From Spirochaetota bacterium (lineage in GTDB: Bacteria; Spirochaetota; Spirochaetia; SZUA-6), in assembly GCA_013151965.1 (NCBI GenBank), contig JAADHF010000131.1, positions 62,001 to 126,000 of the forward strand: 64,000 nucleotides of DNA. The letters run 5' to 3'. Made by a program: the position numbers and the translations under genes. The notes below the pieces were generated by a model. The model searched no databases and had not been told where the DNA came from. It was given only the letters and a program-made list of their open reading frames with translations. Position 1 is the first letter of the stretch. Each line of letters opens with the position of its first letter. Shown here piece by piece: positions 41,909-50,422 of this stretch.

Positions 41909-44404
41909 TTAATCGAGTAACGGATTGCCCGTTCTGCTGTTTTTGTCCGTTGTTCCTGTAGTATCCGATTTGAGATTGCCAAGACCTTCAATTGAGCCGG
42001 GAAGATTAAAAGTGTTGTTTCCGAGGTCTTCCGGTAAAATTGAGCTCCTGATATTTTCTTTAACTGTTCGTTTTCTCTTAGCTTCATATTCACAGAGTGT
42101 GTCGAATTTTTTCGGTTCCGTTCCGGCAAGAAAGATATGTTTCTCTGTTTTCTTGCAGTATTCAGTCGGCAGAAGTCCGGATTTGCTGCATACCGTTACC
42201 TCACGCAGGCCGGTGTCCGGTTTTATAAAATCTTCTATCGGCAGATTCTTATGAACTTCCTGCATAAATTTAACCCATACAGGGCCTGCGAATGTCGAGC
42301 CTGTCGTATATACACCGAGTGAGTGGCCTTTTTCATCAAAACCGAACCACAGGGCTGTTGTAATCTGGGGTGTAAATCCTGCCGTCCATACATCGGACCA
42401 GTTCTGTGTCGTTCCGGTTTTGCCTGCGATCGGCCTGTCGAATTTGCCGATTGTTGTAAGTGTAGGCCAGTGAAGTGTTCCGCTCTTTACAGTATTTTCC
42501 AGCATATCAACCATTATGTATGCTGTCTGCGGGCTCATGATCTGCATGGAATCGCCTTTTCGCTTTTGTTTAAGCCTGAGTTCCTTTTCCGGCTCCAGTA
42601 TTATTTTACCGCTTCTGTCTTCGATATACCGTATGGCAATCGGATCTACCTCCCGCCCCTGATTGGGAAAGGTGGCATATGCACGTGCCATACGAAGCGG
42701 CGAGACTGTTATAACACCTAGACCGAGCGGATATTTTCTGGGGAAGACTCTTTCGATCACAGCGGGGTCCGTAAAACCCAGCATTCGGCTTGCCCTTGAA
42801 ATAGCCGCGCTGAACCCAATTCCGTCGAGTACCTTTAAGGAAGGTACGTTCATGGAATGGGCAAGAGCGTACCATAGAAGTACCCGTCCCTTCCATTCGC
42901 CCTTGTAATTGAGCGGAACATACGGAGTGCCGTCATCATTCCAGAACACTACCGGAGCATCTACTATCATGGTGGATTCCGTGAATTTTCTTGATGAAAT
43001 CGCTGCGGAATAGTAGAGAGGTTTAAAAGCCGAACCGGGCTGGACTTTGGATTGGGTTGCCCTGTTAAATTGATCCGTTCTCTCGAATTTCTTGCCGCCC
43101 ACCATCGCATAGATGTAGCCCTTTGTCGAATCCATCGCAATAAGAGCACCCTGAACTTCGGTCTTCTGTTCTTTCTTTGCTTCCACTTTGTAGCCGATTT
43201 TTGATGCGTATCTTATATCGGAGAGATTAAACATGCCGGAAAAGATATCCATTACCGGATTCAAATCATTTAAAAAATAATTTCTGGCCTGAATTTTCTG
43301 TCTCCGGCCCGCTACACGCAGATCATCTATGTTAAATGTAAGAGAAAGCAGATCTATAACATTTAAGAAATTCTCATCGGCATACTTTAACCGTCTGTTT
43401 CTCTGAGCCTGATAGGTGGCATTAATTTTTCTTATTCCTTCCCGCATAACCTTATCTGCAATTTTCTGATAATCGAGGTTCAGTGTTGTGTGGACAACAA
43501 GGCCCGCCTTGTACATATCGATCGAGCCGTAGAGCATATCTTCAAGTTTCTGGCGCACATATTCGCTGAAATAAGGTGCCTTATCTTCTCTTTCGAACCA
43601 GGCGGATGTGATATTTGTCCGTGTATAATCATAGTTATCCCAGTAATCCTGGAATGACAGGCTTGCTTTCTCTTTTGTCAGGTATCCCAGATTTACCATC
43701 TGGCTTAATATTTCTTTTTGTCTCTGCTTCGCTCTGTTGGGATGGTTAATAGGTGAGTAGTATCCCGGTGCAGCTAACTGAATTACAAGCATCGCAGCTT
43801 CCGCAGGTGTTATATCACGAACAGAGTGTTTAAAGTAGAACTGAGAGGCGGTTTCCACTCCGTAGGTATTATGGCCGAAGTACATTTCATTTAAATACAT
43901 CTCTAGAATCTCGTTTTTTGTATAGCGCCTTTCCAACTGTATCGCCCACCATAATTCGATGAGTTTTCTTTTTAATGAAATGTCGGATCTGTCTGTATAA
44001 AGGGTTCCTGCAAGCTGTTGCGTTATTGTACTTCCGCCCTGAAAGAATTGACCTGTAATTATATGCCAGCCCGCTTTTATGATATCCTGAATTCTATAAC
44101 CGTGATGCTCATAAAAATGCCTGTCTTCCCGGGTCAGTAATGCTTCTATAAGAATCTTCGGCATCTCATCTATGGAAACGATTTCCCTTTTTTCGCTGGA
44201 AAAAAATTCGGTGATAAGCCTTCCCTTTATATCGAGTATCTGAGTCGGAAGTGCAGGCTTGTGCTCGCCGAAAGCCTCGCTTAAGTCTATGTTTCTGGTA
44301 GCGGCCAGGACAACCCCTATGGAAGCACCTATAATAACAGCCGTAATAATTAATAACCCGAGCAGAATTTCAGTGAGGAATTTCCTATTTTTTCTAGATT
44401 TCAT
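41909..44404 (-). CDS. Penicillin-binding protein 1A (bifunctional)
   Basis: 831-residue class A PBP anchored by a TM helix (about 12-33). The GT51 glycosyltransferase domain shows EDRHFYEHHG, GGSTITQQLAG and ERRYTKNEILEMYLNE. The transpeptidase domain has SAFK (near residue 455), SMN (in ALAHSMNVPSL) and KTGTTQNW (near 661). An ODD/OB-like insert lies between the two. It polymerises and cross-links peptidoglycan in the periplasm. There is no ribosome-binding site before the ATG; a TTGACA promoter lies so close that the mRNA may be leaderless. Confidence 0.93.
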   Translation of the reverse strand: MKSRKNRKFLTEILLGLLIITAVIIGASIGVVLAATRNIDLSEAFGEHKPALPTQILDIKGRLITEFFSSEKREIVSIDEMPKILIEALLTREDRHFYEHHGYRIQDIIKAGWHIITGQFFQGGSTITQQLAGTLYTDRSDISLKRKLIELWWAIQLERRYTKNEILEMYLNEMYFGHNTYGVETASQFYFKHSVRDITPAEAAMLVIQLAAPGYYSPINHPNRAKQRQKEILSQMVNLGYLTKEKASLSFQDYWDNYDYTRTNITSAWFEREDKAPYFSEYVRQKLEDMLYGSIDMYKAGLVVHTTLNLDYQKIADKVMREGIRKINATYQAQRNRRLKYADENFLNVIDLLSLTFNIDDLRVAGRRQKIQARNYFLNDLNPVMDIFSGMFNLSDIRYASKIGYKVEAKKEQKTEVQGALIAMDSTKGYIYAMVGGKKFERTDQFNRATQSKVQPGSAFKPLYYSAAISSRKFTESTMIVDAPVVFWNDDGTPYVPLNYKGEWKGRVLLWYALAHSMNVPSLKVLDGIGFSAAISRASRMLGFTDPAVIERVFPRKYPLGLGVITVSPLRMARAYATFPNQGREVDPIAIRYIEDRSGKIILEPEKELRLKQKRKGDSMQIMSPQTAYIMVDMLENTVKSGTLHWPTLTTIGKFDRPIAGKTGTTQNWSDVWTAGFTPQITTALWFGFDEKGHSLGVYTTGSTFAGPVWVKFMQEVHKNLPIEDFIKPDTGLREVTVCSKSGLLPTEYCKKTEKHIFLAGTEPKKFDTLCEYEAKRKRTVKENIRSSILPEDLGNNTFNLPGSIEGLGNLKSDTTGTTDKNSRTGNPLLD

Positions 44405-44412
44405 TAGGACAA

Positions 44413-44441
44413 ATTAAGAGACTTTTGTGTAAAATTGTCAA
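44413..44441 (-). promoter_or_regulatory. Putative promoter of the PBP1A gene, 8 nt from its ATG
   Basis: Minus strand: TTGACA (44441-44436), 17-bp spacer, CTTAAT (44418-44413), then exactly 8 nt to the ATG at 44404. No Shine-Dalgarno exists in those bases, so transcription would begin at or next to the start codon. Confidence 0.6.
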
Positions 44442-44455
44442 GATCAATGTTGGCT

Positions 44456-44491
44456 AAAAAAAAGAGGCCAGTCCTTTTAAGAGACTGGCCT
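44456..44491 (-). terminator. Intrinsic terminator of the ptb-buk-M23-PEGA run
   Basis: On the minus strand, a 9-bp stem AGGCCAGTC/GACTGGCCT (44491-44483 with 44473-44465) is followed directly by eight T (complement of 44456-44463). It ends transcription arriving from the genes at 44583 and above, right before the PBP1A promoter. Confidence 0.85.
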
Positions 44492-44501
44492 ACCCGTTAG
44501 G

Positions 44502-44560
44502 GTGCCGGTTAATATAGTAAACTGGGAGGGGAACTATATTAGGATACCGACACTTTTATT
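44502..44560. ncRNA. Long imperfect hairpin of unknown role
   Basis: GTGCCGGT (44502-44509) and TAATATAGT (44510-44518) find inverted partners at ACTATATTA (44533-44541) and ACCGACAC (44546-44553, one mismatch). Together they form a stem of about 17 bp with a 14-nt purine-rich loop (ACTGGGAGGGGA core). TTTTATT follows on the plus strand. It could be a second terminator, an RNA-processing site, or a small RNA. No promoter is obvious and no known family is recognised. Confidence 0.4.
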
Positions 44561-44582
44561 ATCGACAACACTTTAAAAATAC

Positions 44583-45563
44583 TTAATATTCTTTAATAAG
44601 CATATCAAAAACCAGAGAAACTTTGTACGTTTTATTCTTCTTTACCGTTACCTTTCTTGTAAGACTGTAATCATCTATTTTTATTCTTATCAAATGTTCA
44701 CCTCCCTTTATTCTTATCCTCTTAAGCTGATAAGGGGCGAGTTTTGTTCCGTCCAGATAGACAACAGCATTTTCCGGCGCTTCGAAAGAAATGGTCGATA
44801 TGTTTTGTTTAAGAATTATATTCATACTGTTTGTCTTTCCCGCTTCTATGGTAAATGCCGAGGTGACCTTCTCGAAGGACGCCGATTGTATAAGCAATTC
44901 ATGAATACCTGCATCCAGTTCGACAGGTTTGTTTTTATTGTTAACCTCTTTTCCGTCGATAAAAACGGAATACTGCTCGTTTTTAAAATCTTCAGGTTTT
45001 TTTATCGAAAGCTCGAGGAAGCCTCTGTTTATAACCTCCGGGGCAGCTGAAATATAGAATTCCTTTGTAAATGCCTTGTCGGGAATGCCTTTCATAACGG
45101 GCTGTATGGTTATTAAAAGAGGAAAATCGGATATGGAAACAGGTTTTTTAACAGAAAAGATATTTTCCCGGCTGCCCCTGCCGGCTTTTTTGTCCGTCTG
45201 TACGGGTATTCTTACGTAGATTCTGTTCTGATAAGGGATAATATGTGAAAATATCCGTATTCCCTTAAAATTTTTTAATCCCTTTGCAGGCAGAGGCTTT
45301 AATCTTTTAAAGAGAATTATCTCGAAACTATCTGCATATCTCTTTAATGTATTTGATTGATGCATCTCTAACGTTAAAGACTTAAGAAATTCTTTATTTC
45401 CCTGTATATCGAGTACTACGGATTCTTCCAGTTTAAGTTTAGTATTCTTTTCGCTTCCCGACTCTACCGGAAGTGAAATAACGGCGGCAACAGGTGATAC
45501 AATGGTTTCTGCGTACAGATAAACCGAAGATGAAAGCAGTATAAGGAAAATGAATCTTTTCAT
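44583..45563 (-). CDS. Exported protein with two PEGA-like repeats
   Basis: 326 residues with a signal peptide (about 1-18, ending near LYA). The first half is unassigned. The second half carries two short PEGA-like beta units (about residues 180-245, with VFIDGKEVNNKNKPVELDAG, and 250-320, with PENAVVYLDGTKLAPYQL). It likely sits in the periplasm or on the surface and may bind peptidoglycan or other envelope partners. It overlaps the M23 peptidase gene by 4 bp and ends before a strong terminator. Confidence 0.65.
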   Translation of the reverse strand: MKRFIFLILLSSSVYLYAETIVSPVAAVISLPVESGSEKNTKLKLEESVVLDIQGNKEFLKSLTLEMHQSNTLKRYADSFEIILFKRLKPLPAKGLKNFKGIRIFSHIIPYQNRIYVRIPVQTDKKAGRGSRENIFSVKKPVSISDFPLLITIQPVMKGIPDKAFTKEFYISAAPEVINRGFLELSIKKPEDFKNEQYSVFIDGKEVNNKNKPVELDAGIHELLIQSASFEKVTSAFTIEAGKTNSMNIILKQNISTISFEAPENAVVYLDGTKLAPYQLKRIRIKGGEHLIRIKIDDYSLTRKVTVKKNKTYKVSLVFDMLIKEY

Positions 45564-46483
45564 TTCTTTAATCCGTTAATAAGGGGAACAGGGTTCGTCG
45601 GAGCCCCCTTGCGTCTTATCTCGAAGTGAAGATGCGGACCTGTGGACATTCCTGTACTCCCCACTGCACCGATAATCATACCCGAAGTAACATGTTGATG
45701 CAACTCCGCTTTAATTTCTTTTAAGTGGCCGTACACTGTTTCGTAACCGCCTTTATGCCGGAGTATAATATAATTTCCATACACCTTATTATAGCCCCTT
45801 TCTATTACAATTCCGTCACGCGCCGCAAAAACATCCGTGCCTGAAGGTGCCGCGATATCTATGCCTGTGTGAAATTCAGGGTGGCCTGTAAAAGGGCTGG
45901 TTCTTTCTCCGTACCCCGAGGAAAGAACGCCTTTGCTTAAGGGAAAGCGGAATAAGAGTTTCAGGAAATAAGCCCGTTCTATCGGATGAAATCTATCGCT
46001 TAAATAAAAGTTGTAGTATGTTTTTACCCCGGCTTCCGTTATGATAAGTTTAATTACAGGTTCGGATTGTCTTACCCTCCATGAAAACATAATATCTTCG
46101 AGAGTGGATTCCGGTTTAAGCGGGACAAAGATGCCGGGCAAATTTGGTATGAGAATTCTTTTTCTTTTTTTAAGCTCTTCGGGATTACTGATGCGGTTTA
46201 GAGTTGATATCGTATCATAAGGCAGATTCAATTGAGCAGCCAGGGCAAACAGGTCGTCACTTTTATGAAGTGTATAGCTGAAAATTATAACCGGAGGAAA
46301 CTTATTATCCTTCTTGTTCTTATTTCTGCTTTTCCAGCGGTAGTATGTTTTTATGTCATCCTGCAGCTGTACAAATAGAGGATCATTCCGGTTAAGATAA
46401 TGTATCTCCGGATAATCTGCAAATGTTTTAAAACTGAATATAAACAGTAACAGGAATATACTGAATTTATTTATACTAATAAT
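45560..46483 (-). CDS. LysM/M23 peptidase with signal peptide and apparent ATT start
   Basis: Reading back from the stop, the open frame extends 84 codons beyond an internal TTG at 46231. It yields a signal peptide (SINKFSIFLLLFIFSFKTFA), then a LysM-like segment (about residues 65-115) and an M23 (LytM) metallopeptidase domain with HTGIDIAAPSG and GPHLHFEI. The full protein is about 307 residues. In this frame there is no ATG, GTG or TTG before the signal peptide. The best start is ATT at 46483-46481, nine bases after GAGG, inside the end of buk. The 46231 TTG would cut the LysM domain and lose export. Confidence 0.7.
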   Translation of the reverse strand: MISINKFSIFLLLFIFSFKTFADYPEIHYLNRNDPLFVQLQDDIKTYYRWKSRNKNKKDNKFPPVIIFSYTLHKSDDLFALAAQLNLPYDTISTLNRISNPEELKKRKRILIPNLPGIFVPLKPESTLEDIMFSWRVRQSEPVIKLIITEAGVKTYYNFYLSDRFHPIERAYFLKLLFRFPLSKGVLSSGYGERTSPFTGHPEFHTGIDIAAPSGTDVFAARDGIVIERGYNKVYGNYIILRHKGGYETVYGHLKEIKAELHQHVTSGMIIGAVGSTGMSTGPHLHFEIRRKGAPTNPVPLINGLKK

Positions 46484-47546
46484 CTTTTAATTCCTCTATG
46501 CCGGAGAGATATCTTAGGCCTGCTTCCGCCAGTGCGGACATTTCATTTTCTCCCGGATAAACTTTAACCGGTGCAATCCATTTTGTCGCCTCCTCTATCC
46601 ATTCGGTTAACGGCGGGTGGGCCATGCCTCCTGTAAGAATAATCATGTCCGCTTTTCCTTTAAGTACAGCCGCCATCGCCCCGATTTCTTTCGATATCTG
46701 GTATGCCATAGCCTCGAATACTTCTAAGGTACGGGCATCGCCCTTCTTAATTCTTTCGGTTATTTCTATGCCGTCATCGGTCCCGATATAACCCAGCAAA
46801 CCGGATTTTTTGGTAAGAATATGGTTAAGTTCCTCTGCACTTCCGTATTTGCCTGAAAAACATAAATTTACAAGTTGTGTTGTGGGCAGAGAACCTGTCC
46901 TCTGCGGAGAAAAAGGTCCGCCGTCATTGGCATTGTTTACATCCACAATTCTGCCCTTTTTAAGCGGTGCCACGGAAATACCGCCTCCCAGATGAACGAC
47001 TATAAGATTTAAATCGAACATAGTTGTTCTTAGACTGTCAGCCGCTCTGCGTGCCGCTGCTCTTATATTAAGAGCATGTGACTGGCACTTTCGTTCCATG
47101 CCCGGAAAACCCGAATAACGTGCCAGGGGTTCGAATTCATCGACACCTACCGGGTCTGTTATAAAAGCGGGGCAGTTAAAGCGCCTGCCTAATAAATCTG
47201 CAATCAGTGCGCCGAGATTGGAGGCATGGCTGCCGTATTTCGACTCTTTCAGATCTCTGATCATCGATTCCGTGATTTTGTAACTTCCTGCGGGGACCGG
47301 TTTTACAAGTCCTCCCCGTCCCACTACGGCATCGAGAGTTTCGATTTTCTGCTCTTCTAGAAAGTCCTCTACGGCTTTAATCCTGAAGTTGAGCTGATCT
47401 ATGGGATTTTTCCGCTTTTCAAGTATATCAGGGTCATGTTTTATATTTCGTGCGGATCCTTCTGCGGGTTTGCTGTTTTCTGCTCCATAATAAACTGCAA
47501 CCTTTGTAGATGTAGATCCGGGGTTGATTATACAGATGGAAAACAT
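46476..47546 (-). CDS. buk: Butyrate kinase
   Basis: 356 residues of the acetate/butyrate kinase family. N-terminal NPGSTSTKVAVYYG and the central HLGGGISVAPLKKGRIVDVNNANDGGPFSPQRTG are characteristic. It converts butyryl phosphate and ADP to butyrate and ATP. With the adjacent ptb gene it completes butyryl-CoA to butyrate with ATP formation. The ATG has an AAGGAGG site, 53 bp after ptb. Its last codons overlap the start of the M23 peptidase gene. Branched-chain acyl substrates are possible. Confidence 0.92.
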   Translation of the reverse strand: MFSICIINPGSTSTKVAVYYGAENSKPAEGSARNIKHDPDILEKRKNPIDQLNFRIKAVEDFLEEQKIETLDAVVGRGGLVKPVPAGSYKITESMIRDLKESKYGSHASNLGALIADLLGRRFNCPAFITDPVGVDEFEPLARYSGFPGMERKCQSHALNIRAAARRAADSLRTTMFDLNLIVVHLGGGISVAPLKKGRIVDVNNANDGGPFSPQRTGSLPTTQLVNLCFSGKYGSAEELNHILTKKSGLLGYIGTDDGIEITERIKKGDARTLEVFEAMAYQISKEIGAMAAVLKGKADMIILTGGMAHPPLTEWIEEATKWIAPVKVYPGENEMSALAEAGLRYLSGIEELKDY

Positions 47547-47599
47547 CGGGAACCTCCTTAAATAAGACCCGGGTAATTTTTACCTGTAGTATCTGTTTT

Positions 47600-48487
47600 T
47601 TAAGTATTTACCGATGAAACACCTAAAAGGATAGAATTGAGTTTTTCCGACTTCGTATCCGAACGGGACAGAAGAATCACGGGTGCTTTTGCTCCTGCAA
47701 TAATACCGCCGGAGGGAAACCCGGCCTGGTGAATTAAAGATTTACCGAGAATGTTCCCGCTTGCAATATCGGGAACCACAAGTATATCGGCGTCGCCTTT
47801 GATTTTAGAGTTAACACCTTTTAATTCGCATGCTTCCCTGCTCACTGCAAGATCGAGTGCAAGGGGTCCTTCGATAACGGCATCTTTTATCTGCCCCCGC
47901 ATACCCATCATATCAAGTGCGGCAGCTTCCACGGTGGATTGTATCGCCGGATTAACAACCTCCACAGCGGAGAGCAGAGCAACCTTTGGTATTTTTACAC
48001 CGAGAGAACGGAAAAGGCTTACGGCATTTTTTATTATATCAATTTTTTCCGTAATGCCGGGTGCTATATTAAGACCGCCGTCCGTAACTCCCAGGAAGGA
48101 ACCGTCTTCCTTTTCAAATACAGCGATGTGTGATAAAAGCCCGCCCCGGCGAAGCCCGTAACCGGCATTAAGTACCTCTTTCATCAGCAGGGCTGTCGGA
48201 ACATGCCCCTTCATCAGGCACTGTGCCCTGCCGCTGCTGACCTCCTGAACGGCTTTTCTCGAAGCCTCCGGTTCATTATGCGCATCGATACTGCTGTACT
48301 TCCGCAGGCCCGCTTTTTTGGCATTCTTCGTAATTATATCCGCGCTGCCTATAAGCAGGGGAGAACAAATCCCAAGATCGGATGCCTCTTTTAATGCATG
48401 GAATATCCCGTCTTTAACAGGATATGCGACGGCAATAACAACAGGCTTTTTTTTCTTCATATTCCGGGCTAATTCTTTAAAGCCCAT
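47600..48487 (-). CDS. ptb: Phosphate butyryltransferase
   Basis: 295 residues of the phosphotransacetylase/phosphotransbutyrylase fold, at the shorter length of the Ptb branch. Typical segments include LMKGHVPTALLMKEVLNA, GVTDGGLNIAPGITEK and GDADILVVPDIASGNILGKSL. It makes butyryl phosphate from butyryl-CoA for Buk downstream. The product may also act on other short acyl-CoAs. It lies 13 bp after a small membrane-protein gene and 53 bp before buk. Confidence 0.9.
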   Translation of the reverse strand: MGFKELARNMKKKKPVVIAVAYPVKDGIFHALKEASDLGICSPLLIGSADIITKNAKKAGLRKYSSIDAHNEPEASRKAVQEVSSGRAQCLMKGHVPTALLMKEVLNAGYGLRRGGLLSHIAVFEKEDGSFLGVTDGGLNIAPGITEKIDIIKNAVSLFRSLGVKIPKVALLSAVEVVNPAIQSTVEAAALDMMGMRGQIKDAVIEGPLALDLAVSREACELKGVNSKIKGDADILVVPDIASGNILGKSLIHQAGFPSGGIIAGAKAPVILLSRSDTKSEKLNSILLGVSSVNT

Positions 48488-48500
48488 CAGCTAAACCTCC

Positions 48501-48923
48501 CTACTTGTTTTTTTTAAGTCTGCCGAATCCGAAATACCCGATAATAAAGAGATAAAAAATCAGCAGGACTACTCCGGCAGCGATAAGATGCATGGAAAAT
48601 ACCCAGATTATACCGTACAGGATAAGAATAAAAAACAGCACTGCAGTTATCTTTTTTAACCTGGCCAGCCATATAAGTACTATATTGATGCCTGATGTGC
48701 GGAAACCGGAGATAAGGTATATTATAAATATCAATCCCAGAAAAGCGGAAAACAGTATGTTGTAGAGTGATCTGGATTTCCCGGCTATAAACCAGAGAGG
48801 AAAAACAATGATAGCACTTAAAAAAGCAATAAAGATTAATAGTGCAAGTGTTAACGCTGCTTTTTTTAGAAGCATAACGTAGCCGCCAAGAATTCTGTGC
48901 ATTAATAAATTGTACCGTTTCAT
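48501..48923 (-). CDS. Small multi-TM membrane protein
   Basis: 140 residues with four predicted TM helices (about 20-50, 55-75, 85-110 and 112-132) and a basic end. No motif identifies it. It is the first gene of the ptb-buk unit. The first ATG is 8 nt from a -10 box; an internal ATG (residue 17, position 48875) would give a shorter protein with a normal leader, so the start is open. Its link to butyrate formation is only positional. Confidence 0.6.
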   Translation of the reverse strand: MKRYNLLMHRILGGYVMLLKKAALTLALLIFIAFLSAIIVFPLWFIAGKSRSLYNILFSAFLGLIFIIYLISGFRTSGINIVLIWLARLKKITAVLFFILILYGIIWVFSMHLIAAGVVLLIFYLFIIGYFGFGRLKKNK

Positions 48924-48931
48924 TGGTGATG

Positions 48932-48961
48932 ATTTTAAACTATAGAAATATCGGTTGTCAA
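48932..48961 (-). promoter_or_regulatory. Putative promoter of the small membrane protein / ptb-buk unit
   Basis: Minus strand: TTGACA (48961-48956), 18-bp spacer, TAAAAT (48937-48932), then exactly 8 nt to the first ATG at 48923, with no Shine-Dalgarno. Confidence 0.55.
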
Positions 48962-49045
48962 TCGACGATCGGAAACAGCGGCTTTTTAAAAAAACACTTT
49001 ATTAAACCGCTCCCTTTATTACGGAAAAAGATTTTTCATCTTCAT

Positions 49046-49073
49046 TTGACAAAAATCTCATTTTAAGCATAAG
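49046..49073 (+). promoter_or_regulatory. Putative promoter of aroA, 8 nt from its ATG
   Basis: TTGACA (49046-49051), 16-bp spacer, CATAAG (49068-49073), then exactly 8 nt to the ATG at 49082. No ribosome-binding site is seen and no other in-frame start is plausible, since conserved sequence begins within 20 residues. Confidence 0.55.
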
Positions 49074-49081
49074 CTTTTAGT

Positions 49082-50422
49082 ATGAATATTGGTTTTAATG
49101 CGGAAAAAGGACTCGGAGGAGTGCTGATTCCTCCCCCTGATAAATCACTTACACACAGAGCGCTGATGCTGTCCTCTATCTCCTCCGGTATTTCAACTGT
49201 GATCGATCCTTTAAGAACAGGAGACTGCCTGTCTACTATCGGGTGTCTTAAGTCACTGGGAGTCGAGTTTTCTGTCAGGAATTCCGGAGAGGATAACCGG
49301 GGTGGTGCTTCTGAAAAAAAACATGAAGAAATTACCGTACACGGAAGGGGCCTTCATGGATTCCGGGAACCATGTAATGTCCTGGATGCGGGAAATTCAG
49401 GCACGACCATGAGGCTGCTGGCCGGGCTTTTAGCAGGACTTCCCCTGTATGCTGTAATGACCGGCGATAATTCCCTGCTTAAGAGGCCGATGAAGCGGGT
49501 AGTCGAGCCTTTACGGGCAATGGGCGGAAATATTACCGGAAGGGATAACGGCAGTTATGCTCCCCTGACTTTTCTGCCCGGTGACGGGCTTTTAATGCCG
49601 GTTGATTACGAACTTCCTGTTTCGAGCGCCCAGGTAAAGAGCTCCGTTCTTTTTGCAGGCTTAAGGAGCAAAGGCACTATCGTATTAACGGGAAAGATAC
49701 ATTCCCGGGATCATACGGAAAGAATGTTTAAAGCCATCGGCCTGCCCGTTACGGCGGACGGCGAAATGATCAAATTAGAACCGGTCGTAGAACTTCCGGC
49801 ATTCGATTTTCGAATTCCCGGAGATATCTCATCGGCATCCTTTTTTATTGCGGGGGCGCTTCTGTCCGGGAAAGAGCTTAAGGTTATCGGCTGCGGAATA
49901 AATCCCACAAGAACCGGTTTCATAAGGGTGCTTAAAAGAATGGGCGCCGATATCGTAATAGAAGAAACGGAGGTCCGTATGGGCGAACCTGTAGGTGTAA
50001 TTACCGTAAAACCTTCCTCCCTTACCGGTACTGCGGTAACAGAGGAAGAGATTCCCGATCTTATAGACGAAATACCCTTGATAGCGGCTCTGGCCGTATC
50101 CGCAGAGGGCAAAACCGTTGTATCCGGGGCGGAGGAATTAAAACATAAAGAAACCGATCGCCTGGCAACGACTGCAAATATGATAAAATCCCTTAAAGGA
50201 ACGATTAATGTTTTCAGTGATGGTTTTATGATTAACGGGCCTCAAAAACTTAAGCCCGGTGTTGTAGAATCCGGAGGCGACCACAGGATTGCAATGGCAG
50301 GTGCCGTATTAAGTGCCTATACGGGAGGAACCGTAGATGTTAATGGTTTTGATGCGGCGGCTGTATCCTACCCGAATTTCATCGAACATTTTATTTTCTT
50401 AGGCGGCAAAGCCGATGAATAA
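49082..50422 (+). CDS. aroA: 5-enolpyruvylshikimate-3-phosphate synthase
   Basis: 446 residues, normal for the family. The two-domain EPSP synthase shows PPPDKSLTHRALMLSS (PEP-binding Lys and Arg), LDAGNSGTTMRLLAG and SSAQVKSSVLFAG, and near the end HKETDRL and GGDHRIAMAGAVLS. It condenses shikimate-3-phosphate with PEP. A charged insertion (EDNRGGASEKKHEE, near 75-90) is not typical but lies in a variable loop. It overlaps aroB by 8 bp. Confidence 0.95.
   Translation: MNIGFNAEKGLGGVLIPPPDKSLTHRALMLSSISSGISTVIDPLRTGDCLSTIGCLKSLGVEFSVRNSGEDNRGGASEKKHEEITVHGRGLHGFREPCNVLDAGNSGTTMRLLAGLLAGLPLYAVMTGDNSLLKRPMKRVVEPLRAMGGNITGRDNGSYAPLTFLPGDGLLMPVDYELPVSSAQVKSSVLFAGLRSKGTIVLTGKIHSRDHTERMFKAIGLPVTADGEMIKLEPVVELPAFDFRIPGDISSASFFIAGALLSGKELKVIGCGINPTRTGFIRVLKRMGADIVIEETEVRMGEPVGVITVKPSSLTGTAVTEEEIPDLIDEIPLIAALAVSAEGKTVVSGAEELKHKETDRLATTANMIKSLKGTINVFSDGFMINGPQKLKPGVVESGGDHRIAMAGAVLSAYTGGTVDVNGFDAAAVSYPNFIEHFIFLGGKADE

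Noticed and set aside
45560-46231. M23 peptidase starting at the internal TTG at 46231
   Set aside because: It would remove the signal peptide and half of the LysM-like segment that are encoded in the same open frame just upstream.
47550-47600. Hairpin GGTAA-AAA-TTACC between ptb and buk as a terminator
   Set aside because: The stem is only 5 bp, has no T-run, and the two genes are expected to be transcribed together.
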